Assembly: GCA_049652745.1 (NCBI GenBank)
Contig: JBASEY010000008.1
Coordinates: forward strand, 1 to 14,710
Length of the DNA: 14,710 bases
Direction of reading: 5' to 3'
Origin: JBASEY01 sp049652745
Lineage (GTDB): Bacteria > CSSED10-310
Shown: in pieces, positions 7,952 through 14,710 of the stretch
How the letters are laid out: the number at the start of each line of letters is the position of its first letter
Position numbering within the stretch: the first letter of the stretch is position 1
Position numbers and translations under genes: made by a program
Notes under the pieces: generated by a model
What the model was told of the DNA's origin: nothing
What the model saw: the letters and a program-made list of their open reading frames with translations, nothing else
The model's database searches: none

Positions 7952-8620
7952 TTAACCGTTTAAAAGGCTGTCTTCCAGGAGTTTGATTCGTTCTTCGAGG
8001 TCCTCTATCTTGATAGCCAGTTTATTGATTGACCAAACAGGTAGTCGGGGGCGAACAATTCTTTCCGATTCATCCTCGATAATTTCGTTATAAAAAGAAT
8101 CGATTTCATTTTTCAGGTAATATGTTTTTCGGGAATAATGGCGTGGTTCCTGAATTTTTCCGGCACGTACCAATGTGCGTAGTTTAGCTCGTGATACGCC
8201 GATTTTTTTCAGGTCTTGCACAGAATAATATAGAAGTGGGTCAAAGGGTGTGCGCAGAGGATAATCTTTCAAAAAGGCATCGATTTGTTCCCGCAGAAAC
8301 AAGTTTTTTCTACCGACTTTTACCTCAGGCATTATATGTCCGGAACGGTTCCAGAACCGAACTGTTTGATCACTTACTCCGGCCAATTTAGCTATATCTT
8401 CAACAGAGTAATATTTTTCGTGGTCATACGGTTTCACACCTCTATACAGGCGGGCGGCATGGCCAAAAATATATTTGGGAATACCGTTCCAGAAATGGCT
8501 TTGCTTTAAATCAATTATTTGATTACAGCCGCAACCGCAAATGTGTTTTCCCTGTTCGTTTTTGATGAAATCATCAAAACTTTTATATTTATTTCGTATT
8601 GTCCGTTTGTTTAATGACAT
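7952..8620 (-). CDS. DNA-binding protein with Cys/His N-terminus and two MerR/excisionase-type HTH domains
   Basis: A 222-residue protein. The N-terminus has CGCGC (28-32; Cys28, Cys30, Cys32) and a following FGH (His54), a likely zinc site like the 'C-x-C-G-C...GH' motif of some phage and HNH-associated proteins. Two helix-turn-helix domains follow: residues 70-119 (YYSVEDIAKLAGVSDQTVRF) and 131-180 (YYSVQDLKKIGVSRAKLRTL). Both have the basic wing and 'I-D-x-F' helix of MerR/excisionase folds. The C-terminal heptad-like stretch (about 198-220, IKIEDLEERIKLLEDSL) should dimerise it, as in MerR proteins. No effector domain is apparent. A textbook AAGGAG ribosome binding site sits 7 nt before the ATG. 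The downstream operon begins 105 nt after its stop, so it is the obvious candidate regulator, but this is inference. Confidence 0.75.
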   Translation of the reverse strand: MSLNKRTIRNKYKSFDDFIKNEQGKHICGCGCNQIIDLKQSHFWNGIPKYIFGHAARLYRGVKPYDHEKYYSVEDIAKLAGVSDQTVRFWNRSGHIMPEVKVGRKNLFLREQIDAFLKDYPLRTPFDPLLYYSVQDLKKIGVSRAKLRTLVRAGKIQEPRHYSRKTYYLKNEIDSFYNEIIEDESERIVRPRLPVWSINKLAIKIEDLEERIKLLEDSLLNG

Positions 8621-8670
8621 CAGAGTTCTCCTTTATAACTATAACGTTAGCCAAAAACATTACCTTGTAA

Positions 8671-8699
8671 ATAATAATGAATTATTCTCTTGTCGTCAA
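8671..8699 (-). promoter_or_regulatory. Strong sigma70-type promoter of the double-HTH regulator gene
   Basis: On the minus strand, TTGACG (8694-8699) and TATTAT (8671-8676) are 17 nt apart, about 50 nt before the ATG at 8620. The near-consensus match is the best in the window. An inverted repeat AATAAT/ATTATT (about 8670-8686) overlaps the -10 box and could be an operator for autoregulation. The rest of the 8621-8852 gap is AT-rich without a gene. Confidence 0.7.
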
Positions 8700-8852
8700 G
8701 AAAAATTTTATTTGAAAAATGCATGAAAGCAGAAAAATATGATAATATTTTTAGTTGTTCTGTAAATTTACTTTTTACTCTTTCATAACCGCAAAACATT
8801 CTTGCTAAAACAAACTCGCAAAAAACCTGTCAACAATATGAGTTTAAAGTGT

Positions 8853-9677
8853 TTATTTGCTCAAAAACTGAACTTCAATTGTATAAATTTCAACCAGCAG
8901 ATTTCGTTTGTTTTCTTTGTTTTTGGGGTATTGAGTTTTCACTGCGAGTTCCATCGCCATAGTTTCAAGGCGGTGTTCGTCAAGATTGAAAGTGCTCGTT
9001 AAAAAGCCTTTCCAGGTGACAACAATGGGATCCAAATCCGTGGTAACATCTCGAATATCGATAGTGGTTATGACTTTTGCACAATGCGCATCGTTGCAGG
9101 GTTCGATGGCTGCAAGTTCATGCGAAATCGTGCCGGTAAACCGTGTGCGAACCATATCACCGCTGGTAAACAGTTGGAACGGATACACACGCACCTGTTG
9201 CATCTGAAGGGGTTCAATCGGCAATCCAAGGATCAAGCGGCTGATCAGATACGTTTCTTTTTTCGGACCGATAAAATCTTCAATGGCGCCATTCGGTGCA
9301 AGCCTGAATCTAGCGACTCTTTGTGGGATTTTTTGAGCATCCGGTATAGGGATGATCGCATCGTTTTCGGTGATACCTTCCAGTTCCAACACAAGGTCTC
9401 CAGCCGCATTTCCGTCCGACAAGGATTTTATCGTGTATTCTCCACGAAGCGTTTCGATCCGGATAGGTGAGCGAGCGGTGACTACATCGTTTTCATCCAG
9501 GATAAATTTCTGGTTATTGGATGTTTGTTTTATCCGATACACCCATTTTGTTGTCGCTTCAAAGCGCCATTTAAAGGTTAATTCTTTTAAAAAGTCGTTT
9601 GCCCGGGCCTGTAACGACAACAAGCCCAGGCAAACCATGAGCAAACAGTGTTTACATATGTTCCCTGACAAATTCAT
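8853..9677 (-). CDS. Exported protein of unknown function
   Basis: A 274-residue protein with an N-terminal signal peptide: a positively charged start, hydrophobic LLMVCLGLLSL, and a signal-peptidase I site after LQARA (mature start near residue 27). The cysteine in the hydrophobic core is not in a lipobox, so a lipoprotein is unlikely. The mature part reads as alternating beta strands, with two cysteines close together (EPCNDAHCAK). I recognise no family. The ATG lies inside the end of the aminotransferase gene (26-nt overlap), so the two are probably co-transcribed and translationally coupled. A later start (ATG at 9638) would delete the charged n-region and has no better ribosome binding site. 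Confidence 0.65.
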   Translation of the reverse strand: MNLSGNICKHCLLMVCLGLLSLQARANDFLKELTFKWRFEATTKWVYRIKQTSNNQKFILDENDVVTARSPIRIETLRGEYTIKSLSDGNAAGDLVLELEGITENDAIIPIPDAQKIPQRVARFRLAPNGAIEDFIGPKKETYLISRLILGLPIEPLQMQQVRVYPFQLFTSGDMVRTRFTGTISHELAAIEPCNDAHCAKVITTIDIRDVTTDLDPIVVTWKGFLTSTFNLDEHRLETMAMELAVKTQYPKNKENKRNLLVEIYTIEVQFLSK

Positions 9678-10848
9678 TCAACAGTTCTAGTCCTTTGCTG
9701 ATATCGGCCGGTGATGATGCGCATGAAAATCGAACGTGCTCACCTTCGCCTGGAACCTGTGGACCGAAGTGAATATCAGCTAAACATGCCACATGTTTTT
9801 CAACCAGCAGTCGTTTTCGGAATTCCTCGGAATTGGCACAGCCGGTGATTTTGCAGGCTTCAGTAACGTTAGGCCACATATAAAAGGCGCCGCCCGGTTT
9901 ATGGCAGGTGATTCCCGGTATTTTGGCAAAACCTTCCAAGAACAAATCCCGTCTGCTCTTGTAATGGGAAGCCATTTCCTTTACGGCTGATTGATCGGAT
10001 CGAAGTGCGACCAGAACGGCTTCCTGGGAAATGTTCGGAGCGCATGAATCGGAGTTTGTGACAAGGCGGGTGACAAACGGAGCCAGTTTTTTATTGGCGA
10101 AATATCCCAAGCGCCAGCCGGTCATCGCGTAGGTTTTCGATGCGCAGTCAACCATCATGGTGCGTTCCGCCATTCCAGGAATCGAGGCGATCGAAGCAAA
10201 TTCGGCATCAAATACCAGCGCACTGTAAACCTCATCGGAATAAACCCACAGATCGTGTTTGATACAAAGCTCGGCTACCTGCTCGAGTTCTTTTCTGCTC
10301 AAAACTCCACCGGTCGGGTTTTGAGGAGAGTTCAAAATCAGAAGACGCGTGTTCGGAGTGATTTTTTCTTTCAATTCATCGATAGAAAAGTTCAGATTGT
10401 TCTTTTCTCTGAGGTATAACGGTACCGGAACTGCGCCCAAACCCTTGATCATCGATTGATAAATCGGGAATCCAGGATTCGGGAAAATGACTTCATGGCC
10501 TTTCCCCGGGTCTGTCGTACAAAAAATCGAATACCAAATAAAGGGTTTTCCGCCGCAACCAATCACGATATCGTCAGCGCCGACCGGGATACCCCTAGTT
10601 TTCGTGAACATCTCCGCAACGGCTTCGCGCAGAGGAAGAATACCGCTGGAAGGGGTATAACCATGTTTCCCGGCATCTATCGCTGCTTTGGCTGCTTGGC
10701 AGATATGTTCGGGGGTTCTGAAATTCGGCTGCCCAATGCAAAAATTGTAAATTTTCTTGCCCTGAGCTTCCATTTTGTTGACTTCTTGCAAAACAACAAA
10801 TGCATTCTCTGTTCCCAAGGAACTAATTCTTTGTGATAAGTCCTTCAT
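9652..10848 (-). CDS. PLP-dependent class I/II aminotransferase (aspartate/alanine aminotransferase-like)
   Basis: A cytoplasmic fold-type I aminotransferase of 398 residues, the usual length. Visible landmarks: IGQPNFRTPEH near residue 38; NSPQNPTGG with Asn177; SDEVYSAL with Asp205 and Tyr208, which hold the PLP ring; SKTYAMTGWRLGY with Schiff-base Lys238 and phosphate-binding Arg246; and HVRFSCASS with Arg373, which binds the substrate alpha-carboxylate. It transfers an amino group between an amino acid and a 2-oxo acid. The exact substrate (Asp, Ala, aromatic) cannot be told from the sequence, and there are no biosynthetic neighbours to help. An ideal AAGGAG ribosome binding site sits 6 nt before the ATG. 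It overlaps the following exported-protein gene by 26 nt. Confidence 0.92.
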   Translation of the reverse strand: MKDLSQRISSLGTENAFVVLQEVNKMEAQGKKIYNFCIGQPNFRTPEHICQAAKAAIDAGKHGYTPSSGILPLREAVAEMFTKTRGIPVGADDIVIGCGGKPFIWYSIFCTTDPGKGHEVIFPNPGFPIYQSMIKGLGAVPVPLYLREKNNLNFSIDELKEKITPNTRLLILNSPQNPTGGVLSRKELEQVAELCIKHDLWVYSDEVYSALVFDAEFASIASIPGMAERTMMVDCASKTYAMTGWRLGYFANKKLAPFVTRLVTNSDSCAPNISQEAVLVALRSDQSAVKEMASHYKSRRDLFLEGFAKIPGITCHKPGGAFYMWPNVTEACKITGCANSEEFRKRLLVEKHVACLADIHFGPQVPGEGEHVRFSCASSPADISKGLELLNEFVREHM

Positions 10849-10976
10849 GATAATCTCCTTATGTTAAAAAAAACCACAAGCGCAACCCTACCTGATTCTT
10901 TTAAAAAATTCAAGCAATAAAAAGAATTATCTTATCTGAACGAACTGGAAAAACAGGTGCCAATAGACAGTAAAAA

Positions 10977-13259
10977 TCAATGCCATCCCCATTCAACCAT
11001 GTCATATAACCCCAAGATTTCGCTGAAGTCCTGTGTCGTGAATGCCGCCCAAAACCGTTGCTTTAGTACGCTGCCTTCGATCTGAGGCCATTCAAACTCT
11101 GCAATAACGTTCCAATCGCTGATATTTTTCGCGGGAAGAAACAATGGTTCAAATGCAAGTTCATCCGACCAGTTCGGCCAAAACCATATACCACCGGCGC
11201 TTTCCAGCAAAATAAAAAGCGGCAGGTTGTTTTTTGGACGTGACGTTGTGTTCCAGTATAGATAAGACAAAGAAAATATATCTCCGCATTCAAGATCCGT
11301 TTTAGGCATGTTCAGAGAAACCCCGATGGTATCAGCCGGTATTTCGGGTCCAGGCGGTGAAAAATCCGGGGCAAAACCGGCGATACGGACATCATCCAAA
11401 TTCCAGCCGGAATACTGCCACTTTTCATCCGTTCTAATGGTAAAAGCGATCCTAACATCGTCTCTGCCATCAGCATAACGCGCAATATCGAACATCATGG
11501 ATTGCCAATCACTGTCGGTGATCTCAGCAGGATTTTCCCATATCAAAAACTGACCGTCACCATTCAAAATCCAGATCTGAGCTTGGTCAAAAGCCGGGTT
11601 TTCAATATTTAACCAGCGTTGGAAATGAAGTTCGGAAAACCGAATTTCCGTAAAATCCATCATGGGGCTGGTGATTGTGGCCGCTATGTTCGGGGGATAA
11701 TCGCCGTCGAGACTTGTTCCTAACACGGATTTTCCGGTGAAACCTGCAGATGGATCCGGAAAGCCATGGTTCGCACCGCCACAGCCTTTCGGAATCCCCC
11801 AGCTCCACACACTACCGTCTGCTGTCCAGTGAGGATTTTCATCCATGTCGAAAGAAATGACGGCCTCCTGATAGCAGTAAGATGTAATCGTTTCATAGAA
11901 AAAACAACCGGACGAGTGCGGGGCATCACATTTGACTCCGACCAGAAACATCAACTGGGTGAATTCAGGAACGCCGGGACGAACTGAAACGATAAAGGGA
12001 TCATGACGATTATCGGCTCGTTTTCCAGGATCGATACCAGGCAACAAAATATAATTTTTCAGAACAATGACATGTTGATTGCCTGAAAAGCACATCAGGT
12101 TGAGCTGTATCGGCCCGGAAGGTTCATCGGAGTTGTTGATCAGTTCGACAGTGAGCTTGACCGTTTCATCCGGGTCCATAATCCCGTCGCCATCACCGTC
12201 ACTGTCATCGAGCTGCCAGTTGAAAAGCGATACGATATCCGCTATGGGCTCCGCCAATACAGCGACAAAGGCTGTTGCCGCTTTTGTAGTTTCCAACAGA
12301 AATTCCGGTGAAATTTTATCGACGGTATCTTGAATAGAATGATAATAGGGATAGCGGATCGGATAATCTTCCGTGCCGGTAAGCGCTGGATAACCATATG
12401 TCCCGAAAGGGGAATGATCAAAAGTTGCGATGGAATTATCCAACAATTTACGAGTAAGAAGAGAGGTGTAAAGGCAATTGGACTCGGCAAACATGTCAAC
12501 AAGATTTTCAGATGCAGTGTTGCCGATGATTGTCAGGTTGCCCGGCTGTTCGTCACTGGAGCCGATCATGTCCAGATTGATGACTCCCACAATATTTTCT
12601 TTTCGCAACGCCGATCGGTATGCGTACGCTCGGCTTCCCTGCATTCCCTGGCTGCCTCCCGAAAACGCAACGAATCGGATTGTTCGTTCAAAAAATTGGC
12701 TTGCCATGGCTCGGGCGGCGTTCAACAGGGCAACCGTTCCGCTGCCGTTATCGTTGGCTCCGGGAGCCAGCTCTTCAGGCTCAAGAGAAATCGAGTCGAA
12801 ATGCGAGATAATGAGGACGATTTCATCGGGGTGATGAACCCCTTTTTTCTCGGCAACGATGTTGGGCGCCATTGTGCGATCGTATTCGTGCCGCGTCACG
12901 GTATAACCCGACAATCTGAATTCATTTTCAAGCCAGTCGGCGGCCTGTTGAGATTCAGGAGTGTACGACCAGCGGGTCCGGAAATTTGTAAGAGTCGTCA
13001 AATCCTCGATCAACACGGTTTGCGAAATGTCGTCGACCAGTTCTTGGATCTGTTTGCTCCAGGTGATATCGGAAGAGGTGCGTTTCTGTCTGTCGCCTTG
13101 AACATGGCTGATTTGCGGTCCGCCGGCTCCGATATCAACCTGATCGGCGACGTATTCAATATGTGCTAAAATTGCCGTATCGACGCTTTGGGCTATACAA
13201 ATCGTCGAGCCCAGCAGCATGAGCGAAAAGAATATAAAACAATAATGATTGTATGACAT
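10977..13259 (-). CDS. Secreted M28 peptidase-like protein, probably catalytically dead, multidomain
   Basis: From the chosen start this is a 760-residue protein: signal peptide (1-23, ending STICIAQ); an M28 aminopeptidase-like domain (about 85-337); an Ig-like domain opened by a calcium loop DDSDGDGDGIMDPDE (about 351-440); a jelly-roll-type region (about 465-630); and a C-terminal domain (644-760) like that of the cohesin protein at 1-1628. In the M28 domain His153 (SHFDS), Asp170 (GANDNGSG), Asp230 (INLDMIG) and His307 (YYHSIQDT) are kept, but the usual 'SGEEQG' reads SGGSQG (200-205). The general-base Glu and its neighbouring zinc-ligand Glu are therefore Gly202 and Ser203. An upstream extension to 13469 is open but adds 70 residues before the signal peptide and runs antisense into the divergent gene; AAAGGAG before 13259 decides the start. 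Confidence 0.85.
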   Translation of the reverse strand: MSYNHYCFIFFSLMLLGSTICIAQSVDTAILAHIEYVADQVDIGAGGPQISHVQGDRQKRTSSDITWSKQIQELVDDISQTVLIEDLTTLTNFRTRWSYTPESQQAADWLENEFRLSGYTVTRHEYDRTMAPNIVAEKKGVHHPDEIVLIISHFDSISLEPEELAPGANDNGSGTVALLNAARAMASQFFERTIRFVAFSGGSQGMQGSRAYAYRSALRKENIVGVINLDMIGSSDEQPGNLTIIGNTASENLVDMFAESNCLYTSLLTRKLLDNSIATFDHSPFGTYGYPALTGTEDYPIRYPYYHSIQDTVDKISPEFLLETTKAATAFVAVLAEPIADIVSLFNWQLDDSDGDGDGIMDPDETVKLTVELINNSDEPSGPIQLNLMCFSGNQHVIVLKNYILLPGIDPGKRADNRHDPFIVSVRPGVPEFTQLMFLVGVKCDAPHSSGCFFYETITSYCYQEAVISFDMDENPHWTADGSVWSWGIPKGCGGANHGFPDPSAGFTGKSVLGTSLDGDYPPNIAATITSPMMDFTEIRFSELHFQRWLNIENPAFDQAQIWILNGDGQFLIWENPAEITDSDWQSMMFDIARYADGRDDVRIAFTIRTDEKWQYSGWNLDDVRIAGFAPDFSPPGPEIPADTIGVSLNMPKTDLECGDIFSLSYLYWNTTSRPKNNLPLFILLESAGGIWFWPNWSDELAFEPLFLPAKNISDWNVIAEFEWPQIEGSVLKQRFWAAFTTQDFSEILGLYDMVEWGWH

Positions 13260-13267
13260 TTTATCGT

Positions 13268-13275
13268 CTCCTTTC
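13268..13275 (-). promoter_or_regulatory. Ribosome binding site fixing the M28-like protein start
   Basis: On the minus strand GAAAGGAG precedes the ATG at 13259 by 8 nt. This start places a clean signal peptide (MSYNHYCFIFFSLMLLG) at the N-terminus, whereas the longest possible frame, starting at 13469, has no ribosome binding site that I see and would bury it. Confidence 0.8.
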
Positions 13276-13443
13276 GGAAACAAAGAACCAACCCCAAACT
13301 TATATTCAAGCAATAACGATACCAGATACTCTTGATCGGAGTGTTTCGCACGTTTTGATAAATTTAGAATCGTCAGCGATGGATGAGAGAAAAGGGACAA
13401 TTTTACTTGAAAAATAGCGGCGTCGAGGATAGTGTCCGGCTTG

Positions 13444-14710
13444 ATGAAGGGCTTGAAGATACTGCTCATCGTTCCACCAGGCGGTCATTATGCTGAACGC
13501 TGGTCCGGAGGTGTGTTGATGCCGCCGCTCGGCATCGGCTATGTTGCAGCAGCCTTGGAGCAAACCATCCATCATGTCGAAATCCTGGATTGCCATGTTT
13601 TAAAAATGACCGATGCGGATATTGTCCGTGAGCTGAAGACTAGGAAACCTGACATCGTGGGTTTGACATTTACCACTGAAAATCGGTTTGAAGCGTTCGA
13701 ACTTGCCGGGTTGATCCGATCGACGCTGCCTGAATGCCATCTGACGGCCGGCGGACCTCATGTTTCTCTTGCGGAAATGGATACATTGGAAGGCATAAAA
13801 GCCTTTGATTCCGTCGTTATCGGTGAAGGTGAGTACACAATGACTCAATTGGCGGATTGCCTTCAGGCCGGCGGCGCAGACAAGGATCTCCGTAAAATCA
13901 AGGGATTGGTATTTCGGACGGAAGACGGCGCTTTGGAAAGCACGGGGCCATCCGAAAAAATTTTGGATTTGGATGCGCTGCCTTTTCCCGCCAGGCATCT
14001 GTATCCTCCGGCGGAAAAATATAATTTCAAGTTCGATGTCCCAGGTCACGGCATCAAACGATTTTCAAATCTGATGACCAGTCGCGGCTGCCCGGCAAAC
14101 TGCAATTTCTGTGCGACACCTCACATGTGGGGCCGACGAGTCCGAATGCGATCACCTGAAAACATCGTCGCGGAAATGGAGTCGGCTGTAAAAGACCACA
14201 ATGCCGAAGCCTTCTGGTTATTTGATGACACATTTAACTCCAGTCCTCGTCGTGTCGAGCGCATTTGTGATCTGATGATCGAGCATGGTTTGAATCGCAT
14301 GCCCTGGTTTTGCGAAGTGCGAGTCGATGTGATGACGCGAGATCTGCTGGAAAAGATGAAAAATGCGGGTTGTTACACCATTGGCTTTGGGGTTGAATCC
14401 GGCAGCCAACGCATTTTGAACGACGTCATCCGGAAGAATTTGAAACTCGAGAAAGTATATCAGTTATACGACTGGTGTCGTGAACTGGATGTTATTGCCA
14501 ATCCCTTTTTTATTATCAGCCATCCCACTGAAACGTGGGACGAGGCTCAACAGACACTGGCGATGATTCGCCAATTCAAGCAGAATGCCCATGTATCGAT
14601 GGCGTTCCTTCACGTGTATCCCGGCACGGAATTGGAAAAGATTGCGCGGGAAAACGGGACGTTACCGCCAGATTTCAAATGGTATCATGCCGATAGAAAA
14701 GACGTCAAAA
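13444..14710 (+). CDS. B12-binding-domain radical SAM protein (3' truncated by window end)
   Basis: An open frame of 422 codons runs off the window. Residues 1-140 form a cobalamin-binding-type Rossmann domain in the class B radical SAM style (KILLIVPP, PPLGIGYVAAALE, KPDIVGLTFTTEN, TAGGPHVSL, VVIGEGE). It has no DxHxxG base-off histidine motif. The radical SAM core follows, with the cluster motif Cys216-x3-Cys220-x2-Cys223 (SRGCPANCNFC), then FLDD-like WLFDDTF and the SAM-binding strand GFGVESGSQRIL. Relatives include BchE, hopanoid methylase and many methyltransferases or P-methylases of unknown substrate. It is divergent from the M28-like gene, with a shared intergenic region of 184 nt. 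The start is uncertain: ATG 13444 gives a natural N-terminus but a poor ribosome binding site, and GTG 13432 and TTG 13441 are alternatives. Confidence 0.88.
   Translation, partial: MKGLKILLIVPPGGHYAERWSGGVLMPPLGIGYVAAALEQTIHHVEILDCHVLKMTDADIVRELKTRKPDIVGLTFTTENRFEAFELAGLIRSTLPECHLTAGGPHVSLAEMDTLEGIKAFDSVVIGEGEYTMTQLADCLQAGGADKDLRKIKGLVFRTEDGALESTGPSEKILDLDALPFPARHLYPPAEKYNFKFDVPGHGIKRFSNLMTSRGCPANCNFCATPHMWGRRVRMRSPENIVAEMESAVKDHNAEAFWLFDDTFNSSPRRVERICDLMIEHGLNRMPWFCEVRVDVMTRDLLEKMKNAGCYTIGFGVESGSQRILNDVIRKNLKLEKVYQLYDWCRELDVIANPFFIISHPTETWDEAQQTLAMIRQFKQNAHVSMAFLHVYPGTELEKIARENGTLPPDFKWYHADRKDVK

Noticed and set aside
10895..10927. ATTCTTTT/AAAAGAAT inverted repeat between the M28-like gene and the aminotransferase
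   Set aside because: An all-but-AT stem with a long loop; could arise by chance in an AT-rich gap, and there is no T-run after it.
10948..10970. Sigma54-like TGGCAC element upstream of the aminotransferase (minus strand)
   Set aside because: The -24 half is good, but the -12 half lacks the GC dinucleotide at the required spacing.
12170..12210. Dockerin repeat in the M28-like protein (DSDGDGDG)
   Set aside because: Only one calcium-loop copy is present, and the following PDETVKLTVELINN fits the opening of an Ig-like 'DGxxxPGE' domain common in secreted proteins. Dockerins need two such repeats.
13340..13375. Sigma70 promoter for the radical SAM gene (TTGATC ... GATAAA)
   Set aside because: Both boxes match only four of six positions and the spacer is 19 nt; not strong enough to list.
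13260..13469. Longer start for the M28-like protein at 13469
   Set aside because: It adds 70 residues before a clear signal peptide, has no evident ribosome binding site, and overlaps the divergent radical SAM gene in antisense. The ATG at 13259 has AAAGGAG 8 nt upstream.
13588..13605. DCHVLK in the radical SAM protein as a DxHxxG cobalamin base-off motif
   Set aside because: It lies at the end of the second strand rather than after the first, and has Lys instead of Gly; it matches the usual '[IV]xD' strand end of this family.

Overview
The window looks like chromosomal DNA from an uncultured, probably anaerobic, Gram-negative bacterium. The clues are secreted multidomain proteins with long Thr/Pro linkers and cohesin-like modules, an 'N-P-G-E-like' calcium-loop Ig domain, a flavin-free molybdenum hydroxylase of the Desulfovibrio Mop type, and a B12-binding-type radical SAM protein. 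This resembles candidate phyla of the FCB/PVC sphere or anaerobic delta-type lineages. The taxonomic statement is inference only. I see no rRNA, tRNA, CRISPR, prophage or intact insertion sequence.

Layout. 1-1628 (+): 3' part of a large secreted protein: the tail of one cohesin-like domain, a Thr/Pro linker built from tandem repeats, a complete cohesin-like domain, a second long Thr/Pro linker, and a C-terminal domain of about 120 residues. A perfect 10-bp hairpin follows. 1629-2046: non-coding stretch with a nested inverted repeat. 2047-7846 (-): a compact three-gene operon with its own sigma70-type promoter, encoding two NuoL/M-like polytopic membrane proteins and then a fused 2Fe-2S/molybdopterin hydroxylase. 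7952-8620 (-): a DNA-binding protein with a Cys/His N-terminus and two MerR/excisionase-type helix-turn-helix domains, behind a strong promoter. 8853-10848 (-): a class I aminotransferase overlapping an exported protein of unknown function. 10977-13259 (-): a secreted M28-peptidase-like protein. 13444-end (+): the divergent 5' part of a B12-binding-type radical SAM enzyme.

The main candidate for an undescribed system is the three-gene operon at 2047-7846. Two antiporter-fold membrane subunits, both apparently stripped of the Glu/Lys/His residues that carry protons in complex I, are packed tightly (4 and 15 nt gaps) against a molybdenum hydroxylase that lacks the FAD domain and so needs an outside electron acceptor. 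No quinone, hydrogenase or NADH module of complex I is present, and the operon appears complete within the window. One hypothesis is a membrane-anchored aldehyde or N-heterocycle oxidase in which the antiporter fold serves as a scaffold rather than a pump.

The second theme is surface biology. The cohesin-like protein and the M28-like protein, more than 9 kb apart, end in the same approximately 117-residue C-terminal domain (ending L-G-L-Y-D-x-x-E-[FW]-G-W). This suggests a shared sorting, anchoring or binding module. The M28-like protein has lost the paired catalytic/metal-binding glutamates, so it is probably not a functional peptidase.
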